Source of the DNA: Suilimivivens sp963618065
GTDB taxonomy: Bacteria > Bacillota > Clostridia > Lachnospirales > Lachnospiraceae
DNA: 64,000 bases
NCBI GenBank assembly: GCA_963618065.1
Contig: CAVERH010000003.1
Span: forward strand, 52,348-116,347
Direction of reading: 5' to 3'
The notes beneath the pieces were generated by a model, which did no database searches, had not been told where the DNA came from, and was given only the letters and a program-made list of their open reading frames with translations. Below are positions 28,463 through 36,512 of this stretch, in pieces. Within the stretch, counting starts at the first letter, position 1, and each line of letters starts with the position of its first letter. The translations under genes were made by a program, and so were the position numbers.

Positions 28463-28877
28463 ACTCTGTTTCCTCTTCCTTTACCTGTTCTCCAAGGTAG
28501 AATGGGAATACCATATTCTCCGTTACGTTCTCTTCTCTGACTGTATAGGTGATATCCACAAACAGACAGCCCGGCTTTCTCGTATAATCCATATCTACAG
28601 TGACATTTTCTACACGCGGCTCATTGGAAATGATGTCATATTCCAGTTCACTTGCCATCAGATTCAGCATGGACAGATCCGTTTCCTCAAATACATAGGT
28701 GGAAGCCCTGCTTCCAAAGTCCGGACGCATCAGCCGCTCTGTCTTCTGTGTCATCAGAATCAGATAGATGCTTTCCTTAATGCTTTGCAGGCTCTCTGAT
28801 ATTACAAACCGTCCGGTAGCCGGATTGACCTGCGGAGGAAATTTCATGCCTCTTCCCAAAAATGTATTCGCGTTCAT
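28431..28877 (-). CDS. gp25/gpW-like baseplate wedge protein (Afp9-like), 148 aa
   Basis: Contains the gp25 core: IKESIYLILMTQKTERLMRP then DFGSRASTYVFE, including the EPR motif (NEPRVENVTVDM) typical of gp25-like proteins. The family nucleates sheath polymerisation at the baseplate. About 40 extra acidic residues follow the fold. Its end overlaps the following J-like gene by 32 bases, which implies coupled translation. AAGGAGGAAG precedes the ATG at 28877. Confidence 0.9.
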   Translation of the reverse strand: MNANTFLGRGMKFPPQVNPATGRFVISESLQSIKESIYLILMTQKTERLMRPDFGSRASTYVFEETDLSMLNLMASELEYDIISNEPRVENVTVDMDYTRKPGCLFVDITYTVREENVTENMVFPFYLGEQVKEEETEYETVEDNFVE

Positions 28878-28892
28878 AGCCTTCCTCCTTCA

Positions 28893-29705
28893 TCAGCCGA
28901 TCTTCACCGGTGAACCGCCGATGCTGCTGATGCCGCTGCTGTTTACCTTAAAGGATGCAGATGCATCCAATGCCACATTTCCGCCGCTTAAGCCCAGCTT
29001 TCCGCTGGTTTCAAGCTTCACACTCTGATCTGCTTCCACATTCAGCTTCCCACATTTTACCTGAATGGTTCCGGAGTCGCCGTTTAACGTAAGCTCAACA
29101 GAATCTCCTACGTTAATGGTCAGCTTATGCTCCGTCTTTAACTGAATCCTGCCATTGGTGGTCTGGATTTCCAGCTTGTTCTTTCCTTCCTTATCGCTTA
29201 AGCTGATGCTGCCCTTTTCATTATCGAGTATCACATTATGTGATTTATTGGCGGTATATATTTTGATTTGATCCTTCTGTCCATCCTGATCGGCGACATC
29301 GTGGAATTCGATGGTGCTTCCGTTTTTCGTCACAATCTTTTTATGCTCATTGGTCTTGCTGACAGACCCTGTCAGAAAACGGTTGGAATCCTTCGGAATG
29401 CTTCCGATCACATAGGGCTTCTCGATATTTCCGTTCTCAAATGCCACAAGCACCTGATCCCCTGCCTCCGGAAGGAAGTAATAGCCCCATTTGGATCCGC
29501 TGTACGGCATGGCAACCCGTGCCCATTTCAGTTCATTTGCCTTGGCATCCCTGACCGGAATGCTGACACATACCCTTCCGGGCATATCCTCGGAGTAATT
29601 CGACTGGACAACTCCTACGACAATCCCGGGCATCCTGTTGTCTCCGGTTTCTGATTTGGTCACCTGCTTTGCAGCGATCTCATCCATAATATCATACAAA
29701 CCCAT
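28893..29705 (-). CDS. central spike protein (gpV/VgrG C-terminal-like, Afp8 part), 270 aa
   Basis: Residues ~25-105 form the gp5-type OB domain (MPGIVVGVVQ through WARVAMPYSG and GDQVLVAFENGNIEKPYVIGS). The rest is a regular beta-helix with short repeats (KSHNVILDNEKGSISLSDKEG, LEIQTTNGRIQL and others). In AFP, the hub (gp27-like) and spike (gp5-like) are fused in Afp8; here the hub is the separate gene just upstream (29712-30914, 6 bases apart). The PAAR-like tip is encoded at 38850-39239. No enzyme domain is fused to the spike. Confidence 0.88.
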   Translation of the reverse strand: MGLYDIMDEIAAKQVTKSETGDNRMPGIVVGVVQSNYSEDMPGRVCVSIPVRDAKANELKWARVAMPYSGSKWGYYFLPEAGDQVLVAFENGNIEKPYVIGSIPKDSNRFLTGSVSKTNEHKKIVTKNGSTIEFHDVADQDGQKDQIKIYTANKSHNVILDNEKGSISLSDKEGKNKLEIQTTNGRIQLKTEHKLTINVGDSVELTLNGDSGTIQVKCGKLNVEADQSVKLETSGKLGLSGGNVALDASASFKVNSSGISSIGGSPVKIG

Positions 29706-29711
29706 ACCTGC

Positions 29712-30914
29712 TTACTCCTTTATTCCTGCCGACTTACCCTCCAGCCGTACCACGTACTTGCCCTCCGGCGTCATCCGGTGAACCGCTCTGTTGATATAAA
29801 ATTTGTTATCAATACCATCACCCAGTCCGGAAAGCTCTACAAAATATCCGGGCAGATACTCCGGAAGACCCTGGATTTCACATTCCAGGGAAGCAAAGCG
29901 ATAGGAAACCGTTTCCATCAGGGACTTAGCCCTGTGCTCTGCCTCCTCCTTGGAGGTAACAGAAGCGTCAACATAAAACTTTTCGTTTCCCTTAATCAGG
30001 GTTTTGGCCTTACTTGGCAGATTATTCTGATTCTTTGAGGAAGCCTCAATCACCTGAGCCTTTGCGGCATCTGTTGCCCGCACGGTCACCTTGTTCACAA
30101 GTCCTGTAATATCATGGGAAATGTCAAAGCTGTACATCCCCATCAGCGGGGTAATCACGATCCTGGTTCCGGTATCTGCCTTTGCCCTACGGAAATAGAC
30201 CGTTCCACATTCCGTAAAGAATTCGTAATTATACCGCTTTGCAGCCTTGACAATAAATTCATAATCGCTTTCCGCCACCATCTCAATGGTACGGTCCGTA
30301 TCCTTGTTGTCGGAAGACAGACCTGAGACACCTCCCATGGAGCCTGCATCATCTCCCGTCATACTTCCCAGTCCGGATCCTGACTTATCCGGAGTATCTG
30401 TCACCCGGATGCTCTCAATGATTCCTGAGGACTGCATACTGGTGTAGACACTTTTCTCCAGAATTTCCTGCACGGCTCCCGAATAACTGGTTGCCTTCAG
30501 CTGTCTGGAATAGGTACTCGCCATCATAATTCCCTTCACATCCATGGCCGTAACCCGGATGCACGGAATCTCATCCAGTCCATGATGGTAGCTGACCCGC
30601 ATGATTGCTCCGATAAATATCGTTTTGCCACTGTTGGCATAGCCTGCAGAAACCTCAACCCTGGCTCCCAGCTTCGTGTACTTCTGCAGTGTGCTGCTGA
30701 TCTCAAAGGATGCCGTATCCTTGTCATAGGCCGTATAAATGGAAAATTCCGCAATGGAGGCTTCATAGCCGCTGGTCAGATCTACATACAGGTCGGATAT
30801 CGGAAAGCCTTTATCGGAATCTCCAACATTCTTTCCGTCAATCTTAATCACTACAAAGGGATCGTCCAGTCCATCATAGGTTTTCTTTAAATCTTCAAAT
30901 TCATAGGATGCCAT
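29712..30914 (-). CDS. gpD-like baseplate hub protein (gp27 fold), 400 aa
   Basis: A phage late control gene D-type protein. YEASIAEFSIYTAYDKD and the later IEMVAESDYEFIVKAAKRYNYEFFTECGTVYFRRA match the beta-barrel repeats of gp27/gpD hubs. The C-terminus (LPGYFVELSGLGDGIDNKFYINRAVH) is also typical. The hub joins tube and spike. A Gly/Ser/Asp-rich insertion (near residues 175-205) is unusual. The ATG at 30914 has only a weak ribosome site (AAAGAG); a 27-base inverted repeat lies just upstream (30942-30968). Confidence 0.85.
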   Translation of the reverse strand: MASYEFEDLKKTYDGLDDPFVVIKIDGKNVGDSDKGFPISDLYVDLTSGYEASIAEFSIYTAYDKDTASFEISSTLQKYTKLGARVEVSAGYANSGKTIFIGAIMRVSYHHGLDEIPCIRVTAMDVKGIMMASTYSRQLKATSYSGAVQEILEKSVYTSMQSSGIIESIRVTDTPDKSGSGLGSMTGDDAGSMGGVSGLSSDNKDTDRTIEMVAESDYEFIVKAAKRYNYEFFTECGTVYFRRAKADTGTRIVITPLMGMYSFDISHDITGLVNKVTVRATDAAKAQVIEASSKNQNNLPSKAKTLIKGNEKFYVDASVTSKEEAEHRAKSLMETVSYRFASLECEIQGLPEYLPGYFVELSGLGDGIDNKFYINRAVHRMTPEGKYVVRLEGKSAGIKE

Positions 30915-30941
30915 TCTTTAACTCTTTCTCATGAAATCTAT

Positions 30942-30968
30942 GTAACTGTTCAGTACCTTCACAGTTAC
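30942..30968. repeat. 27-base inverted repeat (copy 1) in the leader of the hub gene
   Basis: Seven-base arms GTAACTG and CAGTTAC flank a 13-base loop. A copy differing at two loop positions lies at 50989-51015, also shortly upstream of a CDS start. It may be a REP-like genomic repeat or an RNA element affecting translation or mRNA processing. Confidence 0.7.
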
Positions 30969-30987
30969 AAATCTATCATATATTCCG

Positions 30988-31809
30988 TTAACTTAAGTTT
31001 AACAGATTGGAGGCCAGATTCCCTGTGCTTGACAGCCTGCCGTCTGTGGCAAGCTTTTCTGCCGTCGTAAACAGATCCTTATAGGCCGCATTCCATCTGT
31101 CCGCCTTTGCCTTCGGCATTTTCTCTGTATCCTGACGGATCTCCAGATGAACCTTGGACCGGATCGGATTTCCCACACGGTTGAACATGATATATTCTAC
31201 TGTTACTCCGCACAGCTCTCCCCAGAAGACCGTCTTATTCCAGATGACACATACCGCCCTGGTAAACGGTGTGGTAACTGCTGCCACGAAAAGCTCTGAG
31301 ATATCCTGCACGGTATGTGCTTTTTTAAAGGTGCCATTCCGGTTCCGATTCTCAAGCCCTGATGTTACCCTCTTAACTGCTCCTGTTCCGGAATATGAAC
31401 CTGCATCCATAACCGAAAAGGCATCTGAATTCTCCGTGTCATCAAAAATCAGATCCATATTCAGCACTACCTCATAGGGAATGTTCGCCTTCTGGAAGGA
31501 ACCGGTGCCATCTCCGCCCACGCCGGAATACCGGCTGATCATGGTACCTCCACGGCTGGTAAACTCAAGAGTGCTTGGATTATATTGCACCTTTATGGCG
31601 GTATATCCTTTATACTGCCCGGTATTGGCTGTAAAGTCCATATCAGTTGCCTTACGCGCAGCCTTAGCAAGGCTCTCTCCTACTCTGCCAAGCCCATTAT
31701 ATGGAACCTTCGAATTCATGTTTCCTGTACTTGCCTGATCACGCATCAGAATATAGGCCTTATTCACCATACCGGTGAGATTTTTTTCTGCCATGGATTT
31801 CACTGACAT
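30988..31809 (-). CDS. CIS_tube-domain hub/connector protein A (Afp7-like), 273 aa
   Basis: The middle shows the CIS tube N-terminal domain pattern IKVQYNPSTLEFTSRGG, then beta strands including VVLNMDLIFDD and FWGELCGVTVEYIMFNRVGNPI, which is how Afp7-type proteins begin. Afp7 normally carries a LysM domain after this fold; none is evident. The C-terminus ends NLASNLLNLS, close to NLATNLINMQL in its neighbour 31827-32645, so these two are paralogues. The expected role is the layer between inner tube and spike hub. AAGGAG precedes the ATG at 31809. Confidence 0.75.
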   Translation of the reverse strand: MSVKSMAEKNLTGMVNKAYILMRDQASTGNMNSKVPYNGLGRVGESLAKAARKATDMDFTANTGQYKGYTAIKVQYNPSTLEFTSRGGTMISRYSGVGGDGTGSFQKANIPYEVVLNMDLIFDDTENSDAFSVMDAGSYSGTGAVKRVTSGLENRNRNGTFKKAHTVQDISELFVAAVTTPFTRAVCVIWNKTVFWGELCGVTVEYIMFNRVGNPIRSKVHLEIRQDTEKMPKAKADRWNAAYKDLFTTAEKLATDGRLSSTGNLASNLLNLS

Positions 31810-31826
31810 AAATACTGTCTCCTTCT

Positions 31827-32645
31827 TTAAAGCTGCATGTTAATCAGATTCGTTGCAAGGTTGGAGAGATTGGAGGTTTCCTGCTTCGCAGCATTCAGAA
31901 GCTCCTTCGAATACTTCTTCTTCCACTCATCCAGATAGGCTTCTTCCGTAGCCAGCAGACGAATGGTCACCTCCGCACGGATCGGCTCTCCGGCCGGATT
32001 AAACATTGTATAATTACACCTTACGGAATTCATTCTTCCGGAATAGCTCATATATCCCCAGGTAAAAACGACCTTACGTGATTCCAGATTCATCATGACC
32101 GCAAGGAAGCCTTCAACAATCGGTCTTACCGAATATTCATCCCTCTTAATGGCTTCGCGGACGGTTTTCACTGCACTCCCGGCACTGCTTAAGGCGTTCA
32201 GCTTATCAATCATGAATGCATCGGTGTTCTTTTCTGCATCAAAAACGACCTTGAATTCCAGATTGACGTTCGTATCGATCTCTCCATAGCTGATCGCATT
32301 CTTCTTCGTTCCGTTCTTTTTTTTCTTTTCGGTGTCCGTTGCGTAATTATAAATAGGGGTCAGACCACCGCCATATGCCGAAATTCTTATGGTAGCCGGA
32401 TTAAACTGAAACGGAAGTGTTTTCACTTCTCCTTCATAACGCTTCGTTTTGTCTACAGCTCTTGCTGTACTCTCGATCTGCTTTACCATATCACTGATAC
32501 TGCCGCTCCAGTTACCGATTCGGGTTTTCGGAGCTGCCTGCTTTTCAATCTCAACCGGCTCGGTATTCGGAGGATAAAACGTAAGCATGGCCTTGGTAAC
32601 GGTTGGTGCTTTTGCCAGATTTTGTGCTGTTTTCATTACATCCAT
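31827..32645 (-). CDS. CIS_tube-domain hub/connector protein B (Afp7-like), 272 aa
   Basis: A paralogue of 30988-31809 with the same layout: a basic and Pro-rich N-terminus, the core strand LPFQFNPATIRISAYGG, VNLEFKVVFDAE, then VVFTWGYMSYSGRMNSVRCNYTM and GEPIRAEVTIRLLAT. It lacks a clear LysM domain. AAGGAGG lies before the ATG at 32645. It comes directly after the tape-measure candidate. Two such proteins in series suggest a heteromeric or two-layer junction between tube and spike. Confidence 0.75.
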   Translation of the reverse strand: MDVMKTAQNLAKAPTVTKAMLTFYPPNTEPVEIEKQAAPKTRIGNWSGSISDMVKQIESTARAVDKTKRYEGEVKTLPFQFNPATIRISAYGGGLTPIYNYATDTEKKKKNGTKKNAISYGEIDTNVNLEFKVVFDAEKNTDAFMIDKLNALSSAGSAVKTVREAIKRDEYSVRPIVEGFLAVMMNLESRKVVFTWGYMSYSGRMNSVRCNYTMFNPAGEPIRAEVTIRLLATEEAYLDEWKKKYSKELLNAAKQETSNLSNLATNLINMQL

Positions 32646-32659
32646 GTTCCGTTACCTCC

Positions 32660-35302
32660 TTAAATTCCTCTTCTTCTTCTCTCGGCATCCATCCGCCTTT
32701 CAAGCTTAGTGAATACCTGATCCGATAAGGTGTCCAGCTGCTGCCGGACATTCTGGCTGACAATTCTTTCAATGCTCTGATCCTGCTCGATGCGCAGTTC
32801 ATTTACCTTATTGGTCACGATCTGATCCACATGACTGGTTTCCTGTATCTGCTCTGTCGAGGTTCTCGACTCTCTCTGCGTCATGGTACGGTTCCTGTTT
32901 TCAAGCTCTTCCAAAAGCTCCTCGTTTAATACGCTTTCGTTCTGCTTATGGAACAGCTCCACCTGTTCCCGGACGGTTTCCTCCTGTTCGGGATAAACGG
33001 CAGCCTTTTGCGTCTGATAATGTTCTGTCTCCTTCAGAATCCGTTCCACTTCCCGGGAGCTTTCCTTCTGAATCCGGGTGTGAAGCACCTGCTGTTCGGT
33101 AAGAAGCTGCTCGGACGGATGTTCGGTCTGTCCGGCAGACGGTCTGTATAAAAGCGGTGCAGCCTCATCCTTCTGTCCCTGCTGCGCAGGAGCATTGTAT
33201 GAGGACTTCTGTACATCCTCCTTCATCGGCTCGGAATACTGTAATACCTCTTCCCTCATGCTTTCCGGCTGTCCCTGACCGGACAGCAGCCTCTCGGTCT
33301 GATAGCGCTCTGTTTCCCGAAGCACCTTCTGCACCTCCCGGGTGCTTTCTCTCAGAATATTATTTTGCAGGAGCTTTGACTGCTCGATTCGAAGCTGTTC
33401 CCTGACCGGTTCGGATGCCTCCCCGGTTTCTGTCCTTCTATACTGCATTTCCGGCATCTGTACTTCTGCCCTTCCTGCATTCTGCACAGGTGTTTGCTGC
33501 TCCCTTACGGCCTCCGGATATCTTAAGACTTCCCCATCCTCTGGCAAAGGTTCCTCTGTATGAGGGATCTGTTCGCTCCGGTAGCGTTCGGTTTCCCGCA
33601 TGATGCGCTCTACTTCCCGGGTCGTTTCATGCTGAAGCTCTCTCTGCAGGGTCTCCTGCTGTTCGTACCGAACCTCCTCACTGATCTCCTGTACCGGTCT
33701 CTGGATATCCCTCATCAGGAGATTCATAGCCTGCCCCTCGGAGCTGGTAATATTCGGATACTTCTCCGGATTTTTCTGATAATCCTCCAGAGTTTCGAAT
33801 ATCCGTACCGTATCTTCGCCCATAATCTCCTTAAGACGCTCTTTTTCAAGCTGTTCGGTTTCTGACCGGAGCGTTGTGGTATTCATATACTCCTTCAGAA
33901 CCTCATTCGGATTTTCTATGGCACGAAGGGCGTCCTTTTTTGCCCGTTCCCGGTTAATTCTCTGAGGAGGCAGCTCCCTCTGGCTTATTTCCAGGGTTCT
34001 GAGCTTTTCCAGCCTCTCCATATTCTGACGGTTGATGATTTCCAGTTGTTTCCGGATCTCCTCTTCCCGCTTCTTCTCTGAAATCTTATAAACATGTCTA
34101 TGCTCCGTATCACTGGCGCGCTCCGTCTCATAGATCGTATCCTGTTGTGTTTCAAGCTCTTCCGTGTCTGTATGCTCTGTCCGGTACAGAAGCGCTGTTT
34201 CATGGTCGCTGCGGATTTCCATCCGATTGACTGCCACTTCTTTAGTATGTTCAAAAAGACGCTGCAGAGCCGAAATTTCACGGCGTTCAAAATTCTGCAT
34301 GGTCTGATGATATTCTTCCTTATCGACCTTCGTGAGATTGAGCCGGTTGTGATAGCTTTCAAATCTCTTAAAGGTATTCTGTGCATTCACATGAATGACA
34401 TCTGCAAGCCACATCCAGTTCGATGTATGATTCTTAAAATCCTCATACCGGATATGATAGATCTGGCTGATGGCATTAAGCAGCACAGCCTGTACCATAC
34501 TGCTGACGGTCTGTTCGTAATTCTCATTGGTAAGACTGATATCTCCAGCCTCATAGGTATTCACTCTGTTATATGTCAAATCCTGATGCTGCGAAAAGGT
34601 CTCTCTCCGCATGCGGTTCAGGGTAAAATATTCTGCATTGATCATCTGTTCGCCAAGCTGCATCTCCTGTCTGGTAACCCTTACCGGATTTCCGTAGCGG
34701 ACGGATATCAGCTCCGACAGTTCCTGATAAATCTCTTCGGTATGAAGACGATTCCATACCTCCTGCTGCAGCCAGTAAATCTGCGTTCTCTCATTCTCTT
34801 CCTGTGGTTTTTCCTGGGCACTCTGCTTCACAGCTTCCGCTTTCTGAAATTCCCGAAGCGTCTGCATGATCTGACTGTCAGAATGATACAGTCTCAAAAG
34901 CTCTCTGGTATTCCTTGTTTCCTCCTTCATCCGGCTGACCTGTCGGACAAATTCCTGTACATCTGTCACACCGATTTTATTCAGGATATTCTCAATAAAT
35001 ACCCGGTCCTGATAGGTCAGCTGATAAGTATCCGACACCAGAATCCGGTTCAGGACATTGTTGATCAGCTTCATGGAAACATTTTGTGTTTCTGCCATGC
35101 TGTAGTGATTAACTAACGGAGCCATTCCGGCCTCCTGTGTATACAGCTCCGGCGGTGCCGCAATGAAATGCAGCATATCGGTAGGAGTCATATGCTCCTC
35201 CAGTAACTGATAGTTGCCGGTAATACGCTCTGTAAAAGCATCTCCCAGAGTTTCCATGGGCTTAGCAGTCTGAAGTTTTAAGGGTTCTCCCATGGTCAGC
35301 AT
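32660..35302 (-). CDS. long coiled-coil protein, candidate tape measure, 880 aa
   Basis: Not recognised as a specific family. The N-terminal ~300 residues are helical. The rest is a continuous Glu/Gln/Arg-rich coiled coil. Three copies of an REVERILKETEHYQT-like motif recur about 94 residues apart (coding 33000-33640), with Pro/Gln-rich linkers. No membrane segment or signal peptide is present. It lies between the tube/chaperone genes and the hub genes, which is where phages encode the tape measure that sets tail length. If helical throughout, 880 residues would span roughly 130 nm. AFP-type loci put the tape measure (Afp14) at the far end, so this is inference from position and composition. 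Confidence 0.55.
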   Translation of the reverse strand: MLTMGEPLKLQTAKPMETLGDAFTERITGNYQLLEEHMTPTDMLHFIAAPPELYTQEAGMAPLVNHYSMAETQNVSMKLINNVLNRILVSDTYQLTYQDRVFIENILNKIGVTDVQEFVRQVSRMKEETRNTRELLRLYHSDSQIMQTLREFQKAEAVKQSAQEKPQEENERTQIYWLQQEVWNRLHTEEIYQELSELISVRYGNPVRVTRQEMQLGEQMINAEYFTLNRMRRETFSQHQDLTYNRVNTYEAGDISLTNENYEQTVSSMVQAVLLNAISQIYHIRYEDFKNHTSNWMWLADVIHVNAQNTFKRFESYHNRLNLTKVDKEEYHQTMQNFERREISALQRLFEHTKEVAVNRMEIRSDHETALLYRTEHTDTEELETQQDTIYETERASDTEHRHVYKISEKKREEEIRKQLEIINRQNMERLEKLRTLEISQRELPPQRINRERAKKDALRAIENPNEVLKEYMNTTTLRSETEQLEKERLKEIMGEDTVRIFETLEDYQKNPEKYPNITSSEGQAMNLLMRDIQRPVQEISEEVRYEQQETLQRELQHETTREVERIMRETERYRSEQIPHTEEPLPEDGEVLRYPEAVREQQTPVQNAGRAEVQMPEMQYRRTETGEASEPVREQLRIEQSKLLQNNILRESTREVQKVLRETERYQTERLLSGQGQPESMREEVLQYSEPMKEDVQKSSYNAPAQQGQKDEAAPLLYRPSAGQTEHPSEQLLTEQQVLHTRIQKESSREVERILKETEHYQTQKAAVYPEQEETVREQVELFHKQNESVLNEELLEELENRNRTMTQRESRTSTEQIQETSHVDQIVTNKVNELRIEQDQSIERIVSQNVRQQLDTLSDQVFTKLERRMDAERRRRGI

Positions 35303-35316
35303 CTGTCATCTCTCCT

Positions 35317-35841
35317 TTACATTCTGGACTCCTTACGGAAGGTAGTCCAAGGTGTATCAATACAGGTCATTTCACGGAATGCAATCGTGGTGGTCTCTAC
35401 CAGAAGGCTGCTGCTTTCTGCGTTTAATTCACCATAATCCTTCGCTGTGACCGTGCAGCCCCAGAAGGTATACACGCGATGGGCATCTAAAAAATTGCTT
35501 GTCTTTGGCCGGTCATAAACAAGCAGCATCAGCGGAAGCGTCAGCTCTGTTCCAAGGGCAAGCGGATCCAGAATATCCGTTCCTGCATATCGTTCCACCT
35601 GAAAGGTAAAGGGTCTGGATATCGGTTTTCTCTTCAAGTGGACATAATCATTAAGACCGCCCTCCTGGATATACTCAAATTCATTTTCGCGACGCAGGCC
35701 TTTAATGGCACGGCACGGGATCTCAAATACTCCCTCCACCCGCAGCACGAAATTAAAGCCGGGCATCACTGCTGCTTCGTTGTTCGATGCAAAGATATCT
35801 AATTTCACAATATTTTTATCTTGTTCATTTTGGTCTGCCAT
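35317..35841 (-). CDS. second tube protein (gp19 fold, Afp5-like), 174 aa
   Basis: A gp19-type tail tube domain. FNFVLRVEGVFEIPCRAIKGLRRE has the tube entry pattern, followed by VHLKRKPISRPFTFQVER and LLVYDRP, ending with the conserved strand VETTTIAFREMT. It differs from the main tube (36513-37085). In AFP, Afp5 is a divergent tube protein that forms the first layer next to the hub. The place just before the hub genes fits that role. AAGGAG precedes the ATG at 35841. Confidence 0.82.
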   Translation of the reverse strand: MADQNEQDKNIVKLDIFASNNEAAVMPGFNFVLRVEGVFEIPCRAIKGLRRENEFEYIQEGGLNDYVHLKRKPISRPFTFQVERYAGTDILDPLALGTELTLPLMLLVYDRPKTSNFLDAHRVYTFWGCTVTAKDYGELNAESSSLLVETTTIAFREMTCIDTPWTTFRKESRM

Positions 35842-35850
35842 GCTAGCTCC

Positions 35851-36078
35851 TTATCTGAAAAACGAGGTCGGCTTCATCTGTGTAAGCGGGATCTCCTTGC
35901 GCTCGTCTTTTGAGGGATTAATTCTCTTATGGATATCCGATATCTCCCGGCACCATTTTCTGCGGCTCCGGTGATCCAGTCTCATTACTTCCTCGCCGGA
36001 CCAGTGAAAATAATAGGAAATAAACGCCATCTCCTGATACAGGGATTCGGTCGGATAGAGAGTTAACCCTCCGTAGTA
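35851..36078 (-). CDS. DUF6760-like small CIS protein, probably made as a -1 frameshift extension of the upstream chaperone
   Basis: The frame encodes LYPTESLYQEMAFISYYFHW followed by a basic helix with RSRRKW, the signature of DUF6760 proteins next to the gp51-like gene in eCIS loci. The frame is open from just inside the end of the chaperone gene to a TAA at 35851. There is no ATG, GTG or TTG before an ATG at 36030, which is internal to the conserved motif and has its AGGAG directly adjacent, so unusable. This points to synthesis by frameshifting at 36078-36084, giving a fusion of about 191 aa (116 + 75). If it starts at 36030 the product would be 59 aa and lack the conserved first part. 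Confidence 0.7.
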   Translation of the reverse strand, partial: YYGGLTLYPTESLYQEMAFISYYFHWSGEEVMRLDHRSRRKWCREISDIHKRINPSKDERKEIPLTQMKPTSFFR

Positions 36079-36425
36079 AAATTTACGGGTACTTCAATCT
36101 CCTTGCCGCAATCCGGACAATGTACATGCATCACCGGTGCTTCCACATTGTTAATCTTCTGGTACATATCCTGAAGAAAAGCCAGATCTGCGGTAAAAAA
36201 ATGCTCTATGGTTGTTCCGGAAACCATTTCTATCCCTTCCAGCTCGGTGATTACACGGCTGAGCAATGCGATCGTCAGGTAAGACGGATTACTGAGGACA
36301 CGCGGATCCCTCGTTGCGCCAATCTCATCTCCTGCGGTAGCAAGCCGCATCTTTCCTCTTCTGTGTACCTCTCCATCTCCATCCACATATCCCTTCGGCA
36401 GTGTAAAATCATATACGGTCTGCAT
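36063..36425 (-). CDS. T4 gp51-like baseplate hub assembly chaperone, 120 aa
   Basis: FTLPKGYVDGDGEVHRRGKM then RLATAGDEIGATRDPRV, NPSYLTIALLSRVITELEG and FFTADLAFLQDMYQKINN match the T4 gp51-type chaperone family that accompanies eCIS clusters. It ends with a CPDCGKEIEVPV zinc-knuckle-like piece and a TAA at 36063. The protein helps assemble the hub and is not expected in mature particles. A slippery heptamer lies 15 bases before the stop codon (see 36078-36104). CAGGAGGG precedes the ATG at 36425. Confidence 0.85.
   Translation of the reverse strand: MQTVYDFTLPKGYVDGDGEVHRRGKMRLATAGDEIGATRDPRVLSNPSYLTIALLSRVITELEGIEMVSGTTIEHFFTADLAFLQDMYQKINNVEAPVMHVHCPDCGKEIEVPVNFTTEG
36078..36104 (-). 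other. predicted programmed -1 ribosomal frameshift signal
   Basis: On the minus strand the chaperone gene reads A_AAT_TTT (36084-36078), a perfect X_XXY_YYZ heptamer in the zero frame. An AAGGAG Shine-Dalgarno-like site (36104-36099) lies 14 bases upstream, as in dnaX-type signals. A -1 slip enters the DUF6760 frame, which has no usable start codon of its own. Confidence 0.65.
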
Positions 36426-36459
36426 TCTGCTATCCCTCCTGTTTTATTGAAGAAAATCC

Positions 36460-36482
36460 GGCAGTGGGAGTTACCCACCGCC
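36460..36482 (-). terminator. hairpin behind the tube gene (weak terminator or 3' stabiliser)
   Basis: Arms 36460-36468 and 36474-36482 form a nine-pair stem with one mismatch and a 5-base loop, followed on the minus strand by GGATTTTC. It is the longest gap in the structural block and sits directly after the abundant tube protein gene, so it may lower expression of later genes or protect the upstream mRNA. Confidence 0.4.
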
Positions 36483-36512
36483 AGACTGTCTTAGATTCCT
36501 GCCCGTTCCGCC

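Noticed and set aside
34094..35116. Plus-strand open frame of 340 codons
   Set aside because: Antisense to the coiled-coil tape-measure candidate, Ile/Leu/Cys-rich composition typical of a shadow frame, no ribosome site.
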